Assembly: GCA_902593905.1 (NCBI GenBank)
Contig: CACJKF010000001.1
Span: 310,001-374,000, forward strand
Length of the DNA stretch: 64,000 nt
Source: an uncultured Pelagibacteraceae bacterium
GTDB lineage: Bacteria; Pseudomonadota; Alphaproteobacteria; Pelagibacterales; Pelagibacteraceae
Direction: 5' to 3'
Part shown: positions 38,726 through 48,910 of the stretch, in pieces
How the letters are laid out: each line of letters begins with the position of its first letter
Position numbering within the stretch: the stretch's first letter is position 1
Notes under the pieces: model-generated
Told to the model about the DNA's origin: nothing
Databases searched by the model: none
Seen by the model: only the letters and a program-made list of their open reading frames with translations
Translations under genes and position numbers: made by a program

Positions 38726-39509
38726 TTTTTCCTTTTAAAAAATAAAGATTTGTTAATCCTATCAAAATCATAATTAAACTTAAAATTGACCCCATGCTCA
38801 TCAAATTAAACAAATATCCAATTTGAGCATCAGGTTCTCTAAAAAACTCAGAAAAAATCCTTAAAATTCCGTAAGAAATTAAGAACATATAAGCACATGT
38901 TCCTATTACATAATTTTTTTTAAATATTAAATATTTCATTATTAGGAATAATAAAATACCCTCTAAAAATGCTTCATATAACTGTGACGGATGCCTCGCC
39001 AACATATCAATACTTGGAAATATTACCGCCCAAGGTACATTACTTACTTTTCCAACTAATTCCCCATTTATAAAATTTGCTATTCGACCAAAAAAAATTC
39101 CAATAGGGGAAACACATGCAATAATGTCTAAAAAAAATAATGTTTTTAATTTTCTATTTATTGAAAATAAGTAAGTTCCAATTATAATTCCAATTAAAGC
39201 ACCATGGAAAGACATTCCGCCTTCCCAAATCTTAAAAATTTCAAAATAATTATTTAAGTAATATTCGAGATTATAAAAAATCACATATCCCAGTCGCCCA
39301 CCTATTATTAATGAAATAATCAAATAGGTGATAAGATCATCAAATTCCTTTAATTCAGCTCTTTCACTTTCAAAAGCAAGTTTTCTTAAAATAATTTTCT
39401 TGCCGTACCACCAGCCTATTAGAATGCCAAAAATATAAGCTAATGAATACCATCTTATCGCAATAAAACCCAAATCAATAAATACTGGGTCAAAATTATG
39501 GGTAAACAT
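38715..39509 (-). CDS. lgt: Prolipoprotein diacylglyceryl transferase
   Basis: Inner-membrane enzyme that transfers diacylglyceryl to the lipobox cysteine of prolipoproteins. The 264-residue protein has about seven helices. The hallmark FFGRIANFINGELVGK and the RHPSQLYEAFLEG motif are intact, with GGMSFHGALIG before them. The N-terminal FDPVFIDLGFIAIRWYSLAY is family-typical. Its presence shows that lipoproteins are made, which matters for the MlaA call below. Confidence 0.97.
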   Translation of the reverse strand: MFTHNFDPVFIDLGFIAIRWYSLAYIFGILIGWWYGKKIILRKLAFESERAELKEFDDLITYLIISLIIGGRLGYVIFYNLEYYLNNYFEIFKIWEGGMSFHGALIGIIIGTYLFSINRKLKTLFFLDIIACVSPIGIFFGRIANFINGELVGKVSNVPWAVIFPSIDMLARHPSQLYEAFLEGILLFLIMKYLIFKKNYVIGTCAYMFLISYGILRIFSEFFREPDAQIGYLFNLMSMGSILSLIMILIGLTNLYFLKGKNET

Positions 39510-39526
39510 GACTTATTATATCACAT

Positions 39527-39555
39527 TTGAAATTAACATGCCCATCAAATAAGAT
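39527..39555 (+). promoter_or_regulatory. Candidate promoter of ubiK
   Basis: TTGAAA at 39527-39532, a 17-base spacer and TAAGAT at 39550-39555 lie in the 51-base lgt-ubiK gap. The -10 box ends 5 bases before the ATG, so a transcript would have almost no leader. Confidence 0.4.
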
Positions 39556-39560
39556 GTCAT

Positions 39561-39806
39561 ATGAGCAATTCAGAAAAAATTTTAAAAACTTTATCAAATT
39601 TAATAGAAAATGGTATTTTGACCTCTAAAGATATTAAAAAAGAAATATCTAATGATTTAAAATTTAAAAAAAATAAAATTATTAATAAACTTGAACTTGT
39701 ATCAAGAGAAGAATTTGAAGTATTAAAAAAAATTGTTCAAAAACAAGAAGCGCAATTGAAAAAATTACAAAAAAAAAGTAAATCTAAAAAGGCAACGAAA
39801 TCTTAA
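39561..39806 (+). CDS. ubiK: UbiK-family ubiquinone biosynthesis accessory factor
   Basis: Short 81-residue protein of the BMFP/DUF526 group. The N-terminal half is helical and polar; the C-terminal half is a coiled coil following VSREEFEVLKKIVQKQEAQL, which matches the family signature (SREEFExxxxxLxxxRExL). UbiK stimulates aerobic ubiquinone synthesis in gammaproteobacteria by binding UbiJ and lipids. It is divergent from lgt, as in several Alphaproteobacteria, and its end overlaps the sensor kinase gene by 23 bases. Confidence 0.8.
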   Translation: MSNSEKILKTLSNLIENGILTSKDIKKEISNDLKFKKNKIINKLELVSREEFEVLKKIVQKQEAQLKKLQKKSKSKKATKS

Positions 39807-41100
39807 CTTGTAATCCATTTAGTTTACTTTTTCCTAATTGAATATTTCCCCCGTGAGAATTTATTATATCCTCTACGATAGCTAAACCAAGACCCACTCC
39901 CGATTGATTGAGGCTTCTACTTTTATCTAGTCTAAAGAACGGTTTAAACACATTCTTATGTTGTTCCTCAGGTATTCCTGGCCCATCATCATCAAATACT
40001 ATTAATACTCTATTTGAACTTTTATGGATATTAACAAAAACTTTTTTTCCATATTTTAATCCATTTTGAATAATATTTTCAAATGATCTTTTTAGAGCCA
40101 TGGGCCTTCCATTTAAAATAATCTTTTCAGAGTAGGAAATTTTTAAATTATCATCATTGAAAATGTTTTGAATTTCATTAAATAATTCAGTAACTTCAAT
40201 TTGTCCTGTTTCTTCTTGCGATTGTGTTTTAGCAAATTGTAAATAATCATTAAGCATTTTTTCCATTTCATCAATGTCTTTTGACATTTTTTTAGATAGA
40301 TCTTTTTGATTTAACATTGCAAGCTGCAGTTTTAATCGTGTTAAAGGAGTTCTTAAATCGTGACTTATTCCTGAAAGCATTTCAGATCTTTGATTAAGAT
40401 GTCTATTAATTCTTTTTGCCATTCGATCAAATTCATAAGCTGCCTTTCTAATTTCTTGTGCGCCAGAAGGTCTAAAATCATTAACATAATCTCCTTTTCC
40501 AAATTTTTCAGCTGCTTTAGCTAATCTTACTAGTGGTCTGGTTTGATTTTTTAAAAAAATCAAAGCTATAACTATCAAAACAATAGATGGAAGAGTTGTC
40601 CATAAAACAAATAGTCTAACTGAGGAAGCAGATACCAATTCTTTTGGGACTAGAAATTCAATTATGTCCTTCTCAGATTTGATTTTAATTTCTACGGCAT
40701 TTTTAAAGCTTGATGTACTAAACCAATAATTATTATTACCAAAAGAAGATTTGAGTTCTCGTCTTAATGATCTATCCATTGGACTAAATCTTCTTTCACC
40801 TGAAATACTAGGAAATTTATTTTGATTAATCCCAATTTCAAAATTAAAATTATTTTTGTAACTATCAGTGAAAAAATCTAAATTTTTATTATCGTTCTGG
40901 TAAACTTCCACGATTGTTTTTAATTGGGCAACTAAAGCTCTAGTAGTATTTTTATTAGCCTTTATCCAAATGCTATCATAGAAAACAATTGTTATGATCA
41001 ATTGAAGAATTATTGTTGGAGCGGCAACTATAATTAAAGCTCTATAAAATAATCTCTTAGGTAAAATAATTTTAAATAACTTATTCAATCCAGAGAACAT
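39784..41100 (-). CDS. Sensor histidine kinase, EnvZ-like
   Basis: Membrane kinase of 438 residues. There are two transmembrane helices (about 18-38 and 165-190) enclosing a roughly 125-residue periplasmic sensor region, then a HAMP domain. The dimerisation helix carries the phosphorylated His in SGISHDLRTPLTRL; the ATPase domain has the N box near IIQNGLKYGK, and DDDGPGIPEE and GVGLGLAIV loops. The stimulus is unknown. It overlaps the response regulator by 20 bases and is the last gene of a MarR-regulator-kinase operon. Confidence 0.93.
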   Translation of the reverse strand: MFSGLNKLFKIILPKRLFYRALIIVAAPTIILQLIITIVFYDSIWIKANKNTTRALVAQLKTIVEVYQNDNKNLDFFTDSYKNNFNFEIGINQNKFPSISGERRFSPMDRSLRRELKSSFGNNNYWFSTSSFKNAVEIKIKSEKDIIEFLVPKELVSASSVRLFVLWTTLPSIVLIVIALIFLKNQTRPLVRLAKAAEKFGKGDYVNDFRPSGAQEIRKAAYEFDRMAKRINRHLNQRSEMLSGISHDLRTPLTRLKLQLAMLNQKDLSKKMSKDIDEMEKMLNDYLQFAKTQSQEETGQIEVTELFNEIQNIFNDDNLKISYSEKIILNGRPMALKRSFENIIQNGLKYGKKVFVNIHKSSNRVLIVFDDDGPGIPEEQHKNVFKPFFRLDKSRSLNQSGVGLGLAIVEDIINSHGGNIQLGKSKLNGLQVKISLPF

Positions 41101-41758
41101 ATCCTGAGCCTCTTATAGTTTGCAAATATTTTGGATTTTTCGGATTTATTTCCAGTTTCTGCCTTAGTCTTGTAATCATTACATCGATGGATCTTTCTTG
41201 AATTATTCCAGAAATATCTCCGATTTCCTCTCTAGAAAAAGTTTTACCAGGATTAGATAACATCTCTACTAAAACTTTTTTTTCAGAATTATTAATTTTT
41301 TTATTTTTATTATTCAAAACTATTGTCATTTTGTTGAGATCTATCTCAGCGTTTCCGACTACATACTTTAAATTTAAATCAACTTTATTCCTGTTTTTAA
41401 TTATATTTTTTATTCTTAAAAGAAGTTCCTTGGGCTCAAAGGGTTTGCCTATGTAATCGTCGGCACCCAACTCTAATCCCTTAATTCTATTTTCAACTTC
41501 TCCTTTTGCTGTCAGCAAAATTATCGGAACTTTAATGTTCTTTTTAATGTCTCTTGTTAAATCGTACCCGTTTTGTCCTGGCATCATTACATCTAATATT
41601 AGAATATCAAATTTAAAATAATCCAATTTATTTTTTGCTTGTATTGCATTTTCCGCAGTTGAAACAATATAATTGTTTTCTGACAAGTAGTCTTTAAGTA
41701 GATCTCTGATTCTGTCATCATCATCTACAACCAATATGTGTAATTTATTATTTTCCAT
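41081..41758 (-). CDS. OmpR-family response regulator
   Basis: DNA-binding regulator of 225 residues. The receiver domain has VVDDDDRIRDLL, the phosphorylated Asp in ILDVMMPGQNGY, and LTAKGEVENRIKGLELGADDY with the switch Thr and Lys (GKPFEPKEL). The winged-helix C-terminus includes RSIDVMITRLRQKLE and RGSGYVL. It is encoded between a MarR gene and a kinase. The MarR-OmpR pair resembles Rhodobacter petP-petR, which controls bc1 expression; that parallel is an inference. Confidence 0.95.
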   Translation of the reverse strand: MENNKLHILVVDDDDRIRDLLKDYLSENNYIVSTAENAIQAKNKLDYFKFDILILDVMMPGQNGYDLTRDIKKNIKVPIILLTAKGEVENRIKGLELGADDYIGKPFEPKELLLRIKNIIKNRNKVDLNLKYVVGNAEIDLNKMTIVLNNKNKKINNSEKKVLVEMLSNPGKTFSREEIGDISGIIQERSIDVMITRLRQKLEINPKNPKYLQTIRGSGYVLWIE

Positions 41759-42188
41759 TGATTATCTTTTTTAAAACATTTTTAAATTTTATGACAGAGT
41801 CGGAGTTTGAATTTTTAAGTGCATTGAAAATTCTTTTTTTCTGTTTGTTGTATACTGACTCAAAAAAAATTTTACCTTCTTTATCTAAAAATAAGTTTTT
41901 TTTTCTAGTATCATTTTCGTCCTGTACTTGTTTTATCATTTTTGATTTTATGAGATCTCGTAACACTCTATTAAGACTTTGTTTGGTAACTTTTAACTTA
42001 AATATCAATTCACCGAGATTTATTCCGGGATTACTTTCAATAAGGTGTAACGCACGTAAATGAGCTGGTCCAAAAAACTTTCTTGATAATATCTCCTGGG
42101 GGTCTGCAAAAGTTTCTCTGTAAGCGTAATACAGCAGCTGAATGAACTCTTTTATTTGATCATCTTTTAAATAAAGTAAATCTTTCAT
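41748..42188 (-). CDS. MarR-family transcriptional regulator
   Basis: Winged-helix repressor of 146 residues. The DNA-recognition part is INLGELIFKLKVTKQSLNRVLRDLIKSKMI, and the wing includes DENDTRKKNLFLDKEG, with the Asp-Arg pair typical of MarR. The ligand is unknown. It is first in the operon with the response regulator and kinase and is divergent from ilvE. Two inverted repeats sit in the shared upstream region. Confidence 0.9.
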   Translation of the reverse strand: MKDLLYLKDDQIKEFIQLLYYAYRETFADPQEILSRKFFGPAHLRALHLIESNPGINLGELIFKLKVTKQSLNRVLRDLIKSKMIKQVQDENDTRKKNLFLDKEGKIFFESVYNKQKKRIFNALKNSNSDSVIKFKNVLKKIINGK

Positions 42189-42196
42189 ACTATTGG

Positions 42197-42225
42197 TAAG
42201 TTATATTGACTTATCCTTTTAAGGA
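42197..42225. promoter_or_regulatory. Two adjacent inverted repeats between marR and ilvE (candidate operators)
   Basis: TAAGT (42197-42201) and ACTTA (42209-42213) form a 17-base dyad. Next to it TCCTT-TT-AAGGA forms a 12-base dyad at 42214-42225. On the minus strand a TATAAC box for marR lies inside the first dyad. On the plus strand TTGACT (42206-42211) and TATACT (42227-42232) flank the second. A MarR dimer binding here could repress its own gene and affect ilvE. Short arms make this tentative. Confidence 0.4.
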
Positions 42226-42267
42226 ATATACTTTTTTATAATTAAAAAATCTATATATTTACTCTCT

Positions 42268-43155
42268 ATGGAAAGCATACCTTACGATAAAAGAAATGGT
42301 AAAATATGGTTCAACGGTAAGGCTGTTGAATGGAAAGATGCGAATATTCATATTTTAAATCACGGTCTTCATTATGCTAGTTGCGTCTTTGAAGGTGAAA
42401 GAGTTTATGATGGTGAAATATTTAAGCTTGAAGAGCACACAGAAAGACTTTTCTACTCTGCTAAGAGAATGGGAATTATTGTTCCTTATAATAAATCAGA
42501 AATAAATGATGCTTGTAAGAATATTGTAAATATACAAAAAGTTCAAAATGGATATGTAAGACCTTTAATTTGGAGGGGTAGTGAGATGATGGCAATTTCC
42601 GCTCAAAAAAATAAAATACATGTTGCGATAGCCACATGGGAATGGGGATCTTACTTCGACCCAAAATTAAAATTAAACGGCATTAAATTAAATATATCTA
42701 GTTGGAGAAGACCAGCACCCAACACAATTCCATGGGATACCAAAGCAGCTGGATTATATATGATATGTACTCTATCTAAACATGAAGCAGAGGCAAAAGG
42801 TTTTACAGATTCTTTAATGCTCGATCATGAAGGCAACGTTGCAGAGGCAACTGGAGCCAATGTTTTTTTTAAGAATAAGCATGGAGAATTACATACTCCT
42901 ATACCAGACTCATTTTTAGATGGGATTACAAGGCGTGAAGTAATAAAAATTGCCATATCGAAAGGAATAAAAGTAATTGAAAGAAAAATTAAACCAGAGG
43001 AAATGAAAGAATTTGTGGGATGTTTTTTAACAGGCACCGCAGCAGAAGTAACACCTGTTTCTCAAATTAATGAATATAAGTTTAAAGTATGTAATATAAT
43101 TTCTGGTTTAAATGATGCTTACCAAAAATTAGTTAGAAAAGATACCGCCGCTTAA
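42268..43155 (+). CDS. ilvE: Branched-chain amino acid aminotransferase
   Basis: Fold-type IV PLP aminotransferase making Leu, Ile and Val from their keto acids. The 295 residues show HILNHGLHYASCVFEGERVYDG, the PLP lysine in PWDTKAAGLYMICT, and the signature EGNVAEATGANVFF, followed by DGITRREV and FLTGTAAEVTPV. Length is normal. It stands alone on the plus strand, divergent from the MarR operon and convergent with pgsA, sharing TTAA at the stops. Confidence 0.95.
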   Translation: MESIPYDKRNGKIWFNGKAVEWKDANIHILNHGLHYASCVFEGERVYDGEIFKLEEHTERLFYSAKRMGIIVPYNKSEINDACKNIVNIQKVQNGYVRPLIWRGSEMMAISAQKNKIHVAIATWEWGSYFDPKLKLNGIKLNISSWRRPAPNTIPWDTKAAGLYMICTLSKHEAEAKGFTDSLMLDHEGNVAEATGANVFFKNKHGELHTPIPDSFLDGITRREVIKIAISKGIKVIERKIKPEEMKEFVGCFLTGTAAEVTPVSQINEYKFKVCNIISGLNDAYQKLVRKDTAA

Positions 43156-43736
43156 TCTTTTCTATCCTCATTTATAGCATGGTCAATTCCTTTTCTAAGA
43201 TAATCATAACCTGTGTATAAAGTTAAAAAAGCTGACAACCAAAGTAAAATAATTCCTACTGTTTGTGCATTATAATCTTGAAAATTTATAATCTTATTTC
43301 CAATATCTCCAGTAAGCAAAATTGCTATTGAAGTCATTTGAATAAAAGTTTTCATTTTTGCTAAGCTAGTTACTTGCATTGTAATTTTTCCTTTTGCTAA
43401 AAATTCTCTTAGACCAGATACTAGAATTTCTCTGGTTAAAATAATTACTGCAGCTATAACTTCATAATTTTTTATTGTACCATTCATCACAAGTAATATT
43501 AGCGCTGCAGCAACAAGTATTTTGTCTGCGATAGGGTCTAAAAGTTCACCCAACTTAGATTCCTCTTTGAAAAACCTTGCTAATAAACCATCTAAATAAT
43601 CTGTGAAACTTGCTAGAACGAATAAAAAGAATGGTATTAAATCTCCAAAAAAGCCAGGAATAAAAAAAGTTACAACAAAAATTGGAACAATTATAATTCG
43701 ACCGATAGTAAGTATATTTGGTATTTTTAATTTCAT
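43152..43736 (-). CDS. pgsA: CDP-diacylglycerol-glycerol-3-phosphate 3-phosphatidyltransferase
   Basis: Makes phosphatidylglycerol phosphate in the inner membrane. The CDP-alcohol phosphotransferase motif is complete in DYLDGLLARFFKEESKLGELLDPIADK, read as Asp-Gly, Ala-Arg, Gly and two Asp residues at the right spacing. The 194-residue protein has about five helices and begins IPNILTIGRIIIVPIFV. It follows uvrC immediately, as in other Alphaproteobacteria, but no molybdopterin genes (moaD, moaE) follow here. Confidence 0.96.
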   Translation of the reverse strand: MKLKIPNILTIGRIIIVPIFVVTFFIPGFFGDLIPFFLFVLASFTDYLDGLLARFFKEESKLGELLDPIADKILVAAALILLVMNGTIKNYEVIAAVIILTREILVSGLREFLAKGKITMQVTSLAKMKTFIQMTSIAILLTGDIGNKIINFQDYNAQTVGIILLWLSAFLTLYTGYDYLRKGIDHAINEDRKD

Positions 43737-45575
43737 TTATTCGTGAAAGTAATCATATATTTTCTTTGCTATATTGTCTTCTATACCTTCCACTGATTTT
43801 AAATCATCAAAGCTAGCAGACTCAACAGCGCGTGCGGACCCAAAATGATTTAATAAAGCTCTTTTCCTTTGTTTTCCAATTCCTTGGATTTGATCTAACA
43901 AAGATTTGCTAAGGTTTTTCTTTCTTTTAGCTCTGTGAGTACTTATTGCAAATCTATGAGCCTCATCTCTAAGTCTTTGTATGAAAAATAATAATGGATC
44001 ATTTTTTTCTAAAATATATTCTTTACTTTCATAATAGATTTTTTCCTCTCCAGCATTTCTTTTTTTACCCTTTGCTACTGCTAAAATTGGCAAGTCATGT
44101 AATCCCAATTCATTTAGAACTTCTCTAGACACAGAGTATTGTCCTTTTCCTCCGTCTATCATTATTAAATCTGGCAATGACAATGAACCAGATTTTTCCT
44201 TAATTGCTTTTGAAAATCTTCTAAATAAAACTTCTTTCATCATCCCATAATCATCATTTTTTACTTTTTCATCTTTAATATTAAATTTTCTATATCTTTT
44301 CTTAACAAAACCTTCATTACTGAAACAAATTAATGATCCAACTGAGTCAGTTCCTTGAATATGGCTATTATCATAAACCTCTATCAATTCAATATTGTCA
44401 TTAATATTGAATTTAGATGCTAACTCCTCAATAAGATTATTGTTAGTATCAGATTGAATGAGTTTTTGTTTTAAAGATTGTTTTGCATTTTTCTCTGCAA
44501 GATTAGAAATACTTGTCTCATTTTTACTTTTTGCTAGCTTAATAATGATATCTTTTTTTTCCTTCTCAGAGAATGTTTTTTCAATTAGTTTTTTGTCTTT
44601 GACTTCACAGTTAGTTAATATAAGTCTTGGAATGGTCTTGTTCTCATAAAATTGAGATATAAAAGAACATAGTATATCTTCTATACTGTCATCTGGATCG
44701 TGTTTTGGATAAAAAGCCTGATTGCCCCAGTTTTGTTTTGACCTGAAAAAAAACACTTGGACACATGTTTTTCCTGTTTCTTTGTAAATACTGATAACAT
44801 CAGCTTCTGTTAAATTTGTCTGATTTATTTTTTGAGAGGTTTGTATTTGAGTTAATGCTTTTATTCTATCTCTAGCTATTGCTGCTTTTTCATAATCCAA
44901 TTCTTTACTTGCTTTTTCCATTTCTTTGGATAAATTTTTTTGAATTCTTCTAGATTTACCCGAAATAAAATCAATAGCGTCTGCAACTGAAGATTCGTAT
45001 TCTTTTTCATTTATGTGCCCAACACATGGAGCAGAGCATCTTTTAATTTGGTATAAGATACACGGTCTCTCTCTATTTTTGAAAACAGTGTCATCACAGA
45101 CTCTCAAAAGAAAAATTTTTTGTAAAATTTTTATTGTCCAATTAGCAGAACCAATTGATGCAAATGGACCAAAATAATATCCTGTTTTTGATTTTTTTCC
45201 TCTTAACTTTGTAAGTTGTGGCCACTTATCTTTATTACCAATGTAAATATAAGGAAAAGATTTATCATCTCGCAGAAGTATATTGTAACGAGGTTTATGT
45301 TTTTTTATTAAATTTGCTTCTAATAGTAGAGCCTCACTTTCATTACTTGTAGTAGTAGTTTCAAGATTATGCGTAAGTGAAAGCATTCTTTCAGTTCTAA
45401 TAGGAAGATTAGACTCAGTGACATAACTTTTGAGTCTATTTGGGATATTTTTAGCTTTACCAACATACAAAATTTCACCAGTGGAACTAATCATTTTGTA
45501 AACACCGGGGTTTTTTGGGATCAGCGGTATTTTTTCTTTAATTACTTTTTTTCCTAACTCTAAACTATTAATCAT
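43737..45575 (-). CDS. uvrC: UvrABC system protein C
   Basis: Dual-incision nuclease of nucleotide excision repair. The GIY-YIG domain is [21 protein letters not shown] with KSYV; a UvrB-binding UVR motif lies near residue 215 ([21 protein letters not shown]); the RNase H-like domain starts at [17 protein letters not shown] and includes MIDGGKGQ; a helix-hairpin-helix pair ends the protein ([17 protein letters not shown]). The 612 residues are normal. Its start overlaps folB by 4 bases. Confidence 0.97.
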   Translation of the reverse strand: MINSLELGKKVIKEKIPLIPKNPGVYKMISSTGEILYVGKAKNIPNRLKSYVTESNLPIRTERMLSLTHNLETTTTSNESEALLLEANLIKKHKPRYNILLRDDKSFPYIYIGNKDKWPQLTKLRGKKSKTGYYFGPFASIGSANWTIKILQKIFLLRVCDDTVFKNRERPCILYQIKRCSAPCVGHINEKEYESSVADAIDFISGKSRRIQKNLSKEMEKASKELDYEKAAIARDRIKALTQIQTSQKINQTNLTEADVISIYKETGKTCVQVFFFRSKQNWGNQAFYPKHDPDDSIEDILCSFISQFYENKTIPRLILTNCEVKDKKLIEKTFSEKEKKDIIIKLAKSKNETSISNLAEKNAKQSLKQKLIQSDTNNNLIEELASKFNINDNIELIEVYDNSHIQGTDSVGSLICFSNEGFVKKRYRKFNIKDEKVKNDDYGMMKEVLFRRFSKAIKEKSGSLSLPDLIMIDGGKGQYSVSREVLNELGLHDLPILAVAKGKKRNAGEEKIYYESKEYILEKNDPLLFFIQRLRDEAHRFAISTHRAKRKKNLSKSLLDQIQGIGKQRKRALLNHFGSARAVESASFDDLKSVEGIEDNIAKKIYDYFHE

Positions 45576-45967
45576 ACTTTTAATTTTGATACCTCGATGC
45601 CAACAGATTTGGTTTTCTTTAAGATATCAAGCTTTTCTATCTTAAGATTAATCTTTTTAACAAGTTTATTTCTAAATATCATATTAAAAATATTTTCTGC
45701 TAAGTCTTCAAGTAACTCGTGATGTTTTAGATAAGCAATTTTCTCAATTTTACTAACAATTTCCTCATAATTAAGTATGGAATTTAAATCTTTATTATTT
45801 GGAGTTACATATGGATTTATTAAAATTTCAATATTAAATTTTACTCTTTGTCTCTTTTTTTTCTCAAAATCGTGTATCCCTATAGAAATATTTAAGATTA
45901 AATCTTTTATAATTACTTTTCTTTTATATTTAAACTTTTCTTTTTTCTTAAACTTAATTATTTTCAT
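45572..45967 (-). CDS. folB: Dihydroneopterin aldolase family protein (FolB-like)
   Basis: Short 131-residue protein of the FolB/FolX tunnelling fold. Signatures are [27 protein letters not shown], the [13 protein letters not shown] region, and [16 protein letters not shown] with the conserved Glu; the end [14 protein letters not shown] fits. FolB cleaves dihydroneopterin in folate synthesis. The N-terminus is Lys-rich and poorly conserved. It overlaps both the SDR gene upstream and uvrC downstream by 4 bases. Confidence 0.82.
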   Translation of the reverse strand: MKIIKFKKKEKFKYKRKVIIKDLILNISIGIHDFEKKKRQRVKFNIEILINPYVTPNNKDLNSILNYEEIVSKIEKIAYLKHHELLEDLAENIFNMIFRNKLVKKINLKIEKLDILKKTKSVGIEVSKLKV

Positions 45968-46719
45968 TCTTTTGTATTAATAATATCTGGTGTTTGCCAT
46001 GCCAGTCTCTGGCCACTATCAATATTAATTATCTCTCCTGTTATATTTTTATTTTCAATAAGAAACTTTACTCCACTACATATATTTTCTAAATCTACTT
46101 TTTTTTTTAAGAGAGTGGATTTCCATTGATTTTTGAAATGCCTTTCAGATTGTCTTTTGTTTTTTAATGTTGGTCCGGGTGAAATACCGTTCACTCTTAT
46201 GTTAGGCGCTAATTTCATGGCTGATGTTTTTGTAAAAGTAGCCAATGAAGACTTACTTAAAGTGTATGAGAAAAAAAAAGGGGTTAATTTTTCAATTCTT
46301 TGATCAATAATATTTATGATACATCCCTCTTTGTTTTTAACTAATCTTTTAAAATTTTGTGTTAAGATTGCTGGTGCTTTTAAGTTGATATTCATATGTT
46401 TTATAAAGGATTTTTCAGAAAAATTCTCAACATTATCATTTTCAAAAATAGATGCATTATTAATTAAACAATCTAATCCTTTCATAGTTTTATAGGCTTT
46501 TTTAATTAAAATTTGGGTTTGCTTTAAATTATTTAAATCAGCTTTAAATAAGTATACTTCAGCCCCAAGTTCCTCTAGTTCTTTTTTTAATTTTAAAGCG
46601 CTACTTTTAGATTTGTTAAAGTGGATACCTATTTTTGTTTCAAAGCTAACTAAACTTTTGGCGATTGCAGATCCTATTCTAGTGGCTCCACCAGTGATGA
46701 TTATTTTTTTGGCTTCCAT
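45964..46719 (-). CDS. Short-chain dehydrogenase/reductase, possibly pterin reductase (FolM-like)
   Basis: Rossmann-fold SDR of 251 residues. The cofactor loop is [15 protein letters not shown], a form shared with pteridine reductases; NNASIFEND and the catalytic Ser region INIIDQR, with [13 protein letters not shown] (Tyr and Lys), complete the site. ISPGPT follows. The neighbour folB makes a dihydropterin or dihydromonapterin reductase role attractive, but the substrate is inferred from context. It overlaps uvrB by 19 bases. Confidence 0.8.
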   Translation of the reverse strand: MEAKKIIITGGATRIGSAIAKSLVSFETKIGIHFNKSKSSALKLKKELEELGAEVYLFKADLNNLKQTQILIKKAYKTMKGLDCLINNASIFENDNVENFSEKSFIKHMNINLKAPAILTQNFKRLVKNKEGCIINIIDQRIEKLTPFFFSYTLSKSSLATFTKTSAMKLAPNIRVNGISPGPTLKNKRQSERHFKNQWKSTLLKKKVDLENICSGVKFLIENKNITGEIINIDSGQRLAWQTPDIINTKE

Positions 46720-48872
46720 TTTTTTATCGCTTTTCTTGGTTTTGTGCCAGGCATACCCATAGTCGATCTTCCTTTCGGATAAACTTTACTTTTTAAATTA
46801 TATTGAGATATTTTAGGATTTAAAGTTATTTCAAGTTCACTAGCCTCTAGTTTTCTCATTTCATCTCTTAGTTTAGCAGCTTCTTCAAATTCTAAATTAG
46901 ATGCAGCTTCCTTCATTTTTCTATTTAAAGCTTTAAGATGTTTTTTTAAGTTTCCACCTACGTTCGAGCCTTCACTAATTTTAACGTAATCTTTTTCATA
47001 AACAGACTCTAAAATATCACTTATCTCTTTTTTTACTGACTCAGCAGTTATTCCATTTTTCTCATTAAATTCTAATTGCTTATTTCTCCTTCTGTCAGTT
47101 TCCTTAATTGCCTTTTCAATGCTCTTCGTGACTTTATCAGCATATAAAATTACTTTACCATCAACATTTCGCGCTGCTCTTCCTATCGTTTGAATTAAAG
47201 AAGTTTCAGATCTTAAAAATCCCTCTTTATCAGCGTCTAAAATTGCTACCAAAGCACATTCAGGAATATCTAATCCCTCTCTCAACAAATTAATTCCTAC
47301 AAGAATATCAAACACCCCCATTCTCAAATCTCTTATGATCTCAATTCTTTCCAGAGTATCAATGTCAGAGTGCATATATCTTACTTTAAGACCATTTTCG
47401 TGGAGGTACTCAGTAAGATCTTCAGCCATTTTTTTTGTTAGTGTTGTAGCAAGAACTCTATATCCTTTTTTTACAATCTCTTTTGCCTCGTGCATAAGAT
47501 CATCAACTTGAGTTTTGGCTGGTCTTATTTCAACCGGTGGGTCTATTAAACCTGTTGGCCTAATGATTTGGTCAATATATTTATTGTTTGTTTGTTTTAA
47601 CTCCCAAGGTCCTGGGGTAGCAGAGACAAATACAGTTTGTGTCCTCATTAAATCCCATTCTTCAAATTTCAAAGGTCTATTATCCATACATGAAGGGAGT
47701 CTAAACCCGTATTCGGCTAACGTACTTTTTCTTGTACGGTCACCTTTATACATTCCGTTTAATTGAGGGACTGTTACGTGACTTTCGTCTACAAATATAA
47801 TTGTATTATCTGGAAAATACTCAAACAAAGTAGGAGGAGGTTCACCAGCTTTTCTTCCTGACAAAAATCTTGAATAATTTTCTATCCCTGCACAAGTTCC
47901 GGTAGCTTCAATCATTTCTAGATCAAACTTAGTTCGTTCTCTTAATCTTTGTTCCTCTAAAAGTTTATTATTTTCTCTATGTTTTTTTAAAGTCTCAGCT
48001 AACTCAGATTTTATTTGTCTGATTGCTTGCTCGATAGTAGGCTTAGGGGTTATATAATGACTATTAGCGTAAATTTTTATTATTGAGTAATCATTTGTCT
48101 TGTCTCCAGTAAGCGGGTCAAATTCCTCAATTTTTTCCAATTTATTTAAATTAAAACTAATTCTCCAAGCTCTGTCTTCTAAGTGTGATGGAAAGATCTC
48201 TAAATTTTCTCCTCTTACCCTAAAAGTTCCTCTAAAAAAATTTTGATCATTTCTTTTGTATTGTAAGTTTATAAACGCTCTAATTAAATCGTCTCGCTCG
48301 TACTCATAATTTTTCTTAAGAGTAATAGTCATTTTCGAGTACGCCTCCACAGAACCTAAACCATAAATACATGATACACTCGCAACAATAATTACATCGT
48401 CTCTTTCCAACAAAGATCTTGTCGCCGAGTGTCTCATACGATCAATTTGTTCATTTATTGAGGCTTCTTTTTCTATGTAAGTATCAGATCTAGGAACGTA
48501 TGCTTCTGGAGTATAGTAATCGTAATATGATACAAAATATTCTACAGCATTATCAGGAAAAAAACTTTTAAACTCTCCGTACAATTGGGCAGCCAAAGTT
48601 TTGTTTGGTGCTAGAATTAAAGCTGGTCTATTAGCCTTTTCGATAACTTTTGCCATTGTAAACGTTTTACCTGATCCCGTGACCCCTAAAAGCACTTGTT
48701 CTTGTTTGTTATCTTTTAAGTTTTTTAATATTTGCTTTATGGCCTCTGGTTGGTCGCCGCTAGGTTGAAAATCACTTTTGATTTTAAAGTTAATACCTCC
48801 CTCTAACTTCTTAATTTTTTTTGAGTTATTAACTTCTAGATCAGCTAATTTTTCTTGATAAGTATTTTGCAT
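46701..48872 (-). CDS. uvrB: UvrABC system protein B
   Basis: Damage-verification helicase of nucleotide excision repair. Walker [18 protein letters not shown] is near residue 62; the beta hairpin region [18 protein letters not shown] follows; the helicase motifs [19 protein letters not shown] and [19 protein letters not shown] are all present; a UVR domain lies near residue 665 ([21 protein letters not shown]). The length of 723 is usual, with a basic C-terminal tail. Confidence 0.98.
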   Translation of the reverse strand: MQNTYQEKLADLEVNNSKKIKKLEGGINFKIKSDFQPSGDQPEAIKQILKNLKDNKQEQVLLGVTGSGKTFTMAKVIEKANRPALILAPNKTLAAQLYGEFKSFFPDNAVEYFVSYYDYYTPEAYVPRSDTYIEKEASINEQIDRMRHSATRSLLERDDVIIVASVSCIYGLGSVEAYSKMTITLKKNYEYERDDLIRAFINLQYKRNDQNFFRGTFRVRGENLEIFPSHLEDRAWRISFNLNKLEKIEEFDPLTGDKTNDYSIIKIYANSHYITPKPTIEQAIRQIKSELAETLKKHRENNKLLEEQRLRERTKFDLEMIEATGTCAGIENYSRFLSGRKAGEPPPTLFEYFPDNTIIFVDESHVTVPQLNGMYKGDRTRKSTLAEYGFRLPSCMDNRPLKFEEWDLMRTQTVFVSATPGPWELKQTNNKYIDQIIRPTGLIDPPVEIRPAKTQVDDLMHEAKEIVKKGYRVLATTLTKKMAEDLTEYLHENGLKVRYMHSDIDTLERIEIIRDLRMGVFDILVGINLLREGLDIPECALVAILDADKEGFLRSETSLIQTIGRAARNVDGKVILYADKVTKSIEKAIKETDRRRNKQLEFNEKNGITAESVKKEISDILESVYEKDYVKISEGSNVGGNLKKHLKALNRKMKEAASNLEFEEAAKLRDEMRKLEASELEITLNPKISQYNLKSKVYPKGRSTMGMPGTKPRKAIKKWKPKK

Positions 48873-48910
48873 TTTGTGTTAATAATAAATTAATTATATT
48901 ATAAATTTCA

